Shown here one piece after another: positions 6,664-8,171 of a DNA stretch of 8,171 nucleotides; the stretch's first letter is position 1; each line of letters starts with the position of its first letter. The notes below the pieces were generated by a model. The model saw only the letters and a list, made by a program, of their open reading frames with translations. It was not told the origin of the DNA and searched no databases. Both the position numbers and the translations under genes were made by a program. Source of the stretch: Candidatus Thorarchaeota archaeon (GTDB taxonomy: Archaea > Asgardarchaeota > Thorarchaeia > Thorarchaeales > Thorarchaeaceae); assembly GCA_013138615.1 (NCBI GenBank), contig WTCK01000119.1, positions 1 to 8,171 of the forward strand. Reading direction: 5' to 3'.

Positions 6664-8171
6664 TACACTGTATGCTCCGTTCTCGCAATAATTTCCGCTT
6701 GAAGCTCTCGTCCTATTTGAGTGAAGAAGGCATTGTATCCGGTCACGCGGATTAGCAAATTCGAATACTGGTCAGGATTCTTCTGTGCATCCCTGAGAGT
6801 TTCTGCATCGATAACGTTGATTTGCAACGCGGTGCCACCTACTTCGTTGTATGCTCTTAGGAGCGCAGCAAGCTTCGCAATATGCTCACGGGTTTCCACC
6901 ATGGAGGGGCTTATAGTAATCGTTTGAGACGCACCATTTGGAATCACTTCGAGACCCAGCTTGCCCACGGATTGTATTGATGCCGTGGGACCATCCGCGT
7001 CCATGCCAGGAACTGCGCCAACACCACCAGAGAGGAATTCCCCTCTGCGACGCCCATCTGGAGTAGCGGCGGTCAAAGGAGCAAGAGGGATGAAATAGTT
7101 CCAGCTGAGATAGCCAGCACGGTATCTCCGACCAGTATAGGGATTACTACGCTTGAAGGTTTCTTCAGCCCAAAATCTCGTAAAATCTCGTGCAATCGAG
7201 TCTACGTAGTCATCATCGTTACCGAATTTGGGAGCCTTCGATTTCAGGAGCTGTCGTGTTTCCTCAAAACCCTCGAAGTTGGCCTCAAGTGCCTTTAGTA
7301 GCTGTTCCATCGTCACACGCTTATCTTCATAGACCATCTTCTTGACTGCAGCGACTGAGTCTGCCAAAGTAGCGATGCCCATTCCTTCCAGTGTTATGAA
7401 GTTCCAGTCGGTTCCGCCTTGGTTAACATCCTTCCCGCGCGCGGCACAGCCATCCATTAGAGCGCTCAGATATGGAACTGGTTGATACTTCGCTCGAAGT
7501 GTGTCAGCCATATTGCCGCAGTCAATCAGAAGTTTGATTGTGTGGGCCAGCTGTTTCTTCACTGCTGCCATGAAATCTTCAAAAGACTTGAATTTCAAAG
7601 GATCACCAGTCTTGGGGCCGACCTGCTTTTCCGAAGTAACATCCTTGCCATTGTTCAGCGCAAGCTCAACAGCCTTGGCAAGGTTGATGTTCACGTCCAC
7701 AGTTCCAGACCTATCGTTTCCTTGCATTGTATTCTCAAGACAGCCAACAATCCCGTAATCCCAAGCCTCTTCTCGGGGTACCCCTTGCCAAACCATTCCC
7801 TCAATGCTGTGTTCGTCGAAGTTCATGAGGAACGGAGAACCCTGTGCCTTTGCGACCATTTCAGCGACACGCAGAAGGAACTCCTGTGGAGTATTCTTGT
7901 GCAAGCGGATGTTAGGTTTGGGCTCGAGAAGGTTCATCTCATCGATTACCTCAAGAGCAAGCCAAGTCAGGTCATTTGTCATATCTTCGCCATTCGGTCC
8001 GCAACCACTCAGAGTTATTAGCTGTCCAAAACTAGAGTTGATTCCTTGGTTAATTCCGAAGCTTCCTTGGAAGTCATAGACATAGTTGTGCTTTATCCAG
8101 TAGCACTCCAATAGCTCCTTTGCTTCTTCGCGAGTCATCTCTCCGGATTCGATGGTTGCACGGTAGTAAGG
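6663..8171 (-). CDS. Glycyl radical enzyme, GCxE type, 5' end outside window
   Basis: C-terminal 502 residues of a glycyl radical enzyme; families run to about 780-850 residues, so roughly 300 N-terminal residues lie beyond the right edge, and the frame is open to the end (PYYRATIESGE before the Met at 8138). Numbering from that Met: the thiyl-radical cysteine is Cys133 in AWDYGIVGCLEN (125-136), with Glu135 as the likely acid/base; NLAKAVELALNNG (152-164) follows. The substrate-binding region has GPTASIQSVGKL (383-394). The radical glycine is Gly467 in LIRVTGYNAFFTQIG (462-476), close to the C-terminal LQAEIIARTEH (479-489). GCxE with one cysteine places it with the dehydratase, lyase and decarboxylase GREs and excludes pyruvate formate-lyase, which has Cys-Cys. 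Substrate not assignable; archaeal GREs such as Archaeoglobus PflD set a precedent. Overlaps the activase start as TAATG. Confidence 0.95.
   Translation of the reverse strand, partial: PYYRATIESGEMTREEAKELLECYWIKHNYVYDFQGSFGINQGINSSFGQLITLSGCGPNGEDMTNDLTWLALEVIDEMNLLEPKPNIRLHKNTPQEFLLRVAEMVAKAQGSPFLMNFDEHSIEGMVWQGVPREEAWDYGIVGCLENTMQGNDRSGTVDVNINLAKAVELALNNGKDVTSEKQVGPKTGDPLKFKSFEDFMAAVKKQLAHTIKLLIDCGNMADTLRAKYQPVPYLSALMDGCAARGKDVNQGGTDWNFITLEGMGIATLADSVAAVKKMVYEDKRVTMEQLLKALEANFEGFEETRQLLKSKAPKFGNDDDYVDSIARDFTRFWAEETFKRSNPYTGRRYRAGYLSWNYFIPLAPLTAATPDGRRRGEFLSGGVGAVPGMDADGPTASIQSVGKLGLEVIPNGASQTITISPSMVETREHIAKLAALLRAYNEVGGTALQINVIDAETLRDAQKNPDQYSNLLIRVTGYNAFFTQIGRELQAEIIARTEHTV

Noticed and set aside
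7482..8021. 179-codon open frame on the + strand opposite the GRE.
   Set aside because: Antisense to conserved GRE active-site codons; Ser/Leu/Cys-rich sequence with no domain.

Overview
The window looks archaeal. The histidyl-tRNA synthetase carries the archaeal/eukaryotic-type signatures (LRFDLTVPLAR, and a YRE-type motif 2), a MEMO-family protein sits next to it, and the ACT-domain protein has the helix-turn-helix plus ACT layout of archaeal predicted amino-acid regulators. Several starts have clear GGAGG-type ribosome binding sites. Base composition is near balanced. The combination with a glycyl radical enzyme suggests an anaerobic mesophile or moderate thermophile. An Asgard lineage such as Thorarchaeota would fit, but this is a guess that no marker in the window settles.

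Layout. Positions 115-2348 on the + strand hold hisS and a MEMO1-family gene, separated by 80 bases with a possible 19-codon mini-ORF. The rest, 2355 to the right edge, is on the - strand. In transcription order (right to left) it encodes a glycyl radical enzyme (GRE, 5' end outside the window), its radical-SAM activase, an FMN-type split-barrel (PNPOx-like) protein, a GNAT acetyltransferase, an HTH-ACT regulator and an MFS transporter. The two gene blocks converge with 6 bases between stops at 2349-2354.

How the genes work together. GRE, activase and split-barrel gene form a tightly packed cassette: TAATG overlap between the first two, and an 8-base overlap with a strong internal ribosome binding site between the second and third. 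The activase should install the glycyl radical at Gly in the RVTGYNAFF motif of the GRE. The substrate of this GRE cannot be named from the visible part. It has the GCxE active site of the dehydratase/lyase/decarboxylase branch, not the Cys-Cys of pyruvate formate-lyase. The split-barrel protein is the most intriguing member, since a flavin-type protein is not a standard partner of GREs. The GNAT, ACT and MFS genes follow in the same direction with 76, 26 and 72 base gaps, so they may be transcribed separately.

No tRNA, rRNA, CRISPR array, insertion sequence or convincing intrinsic terminator was seen. No gene-free stretch exceeds 300 bases; the longest is the 114 bases before hisS.
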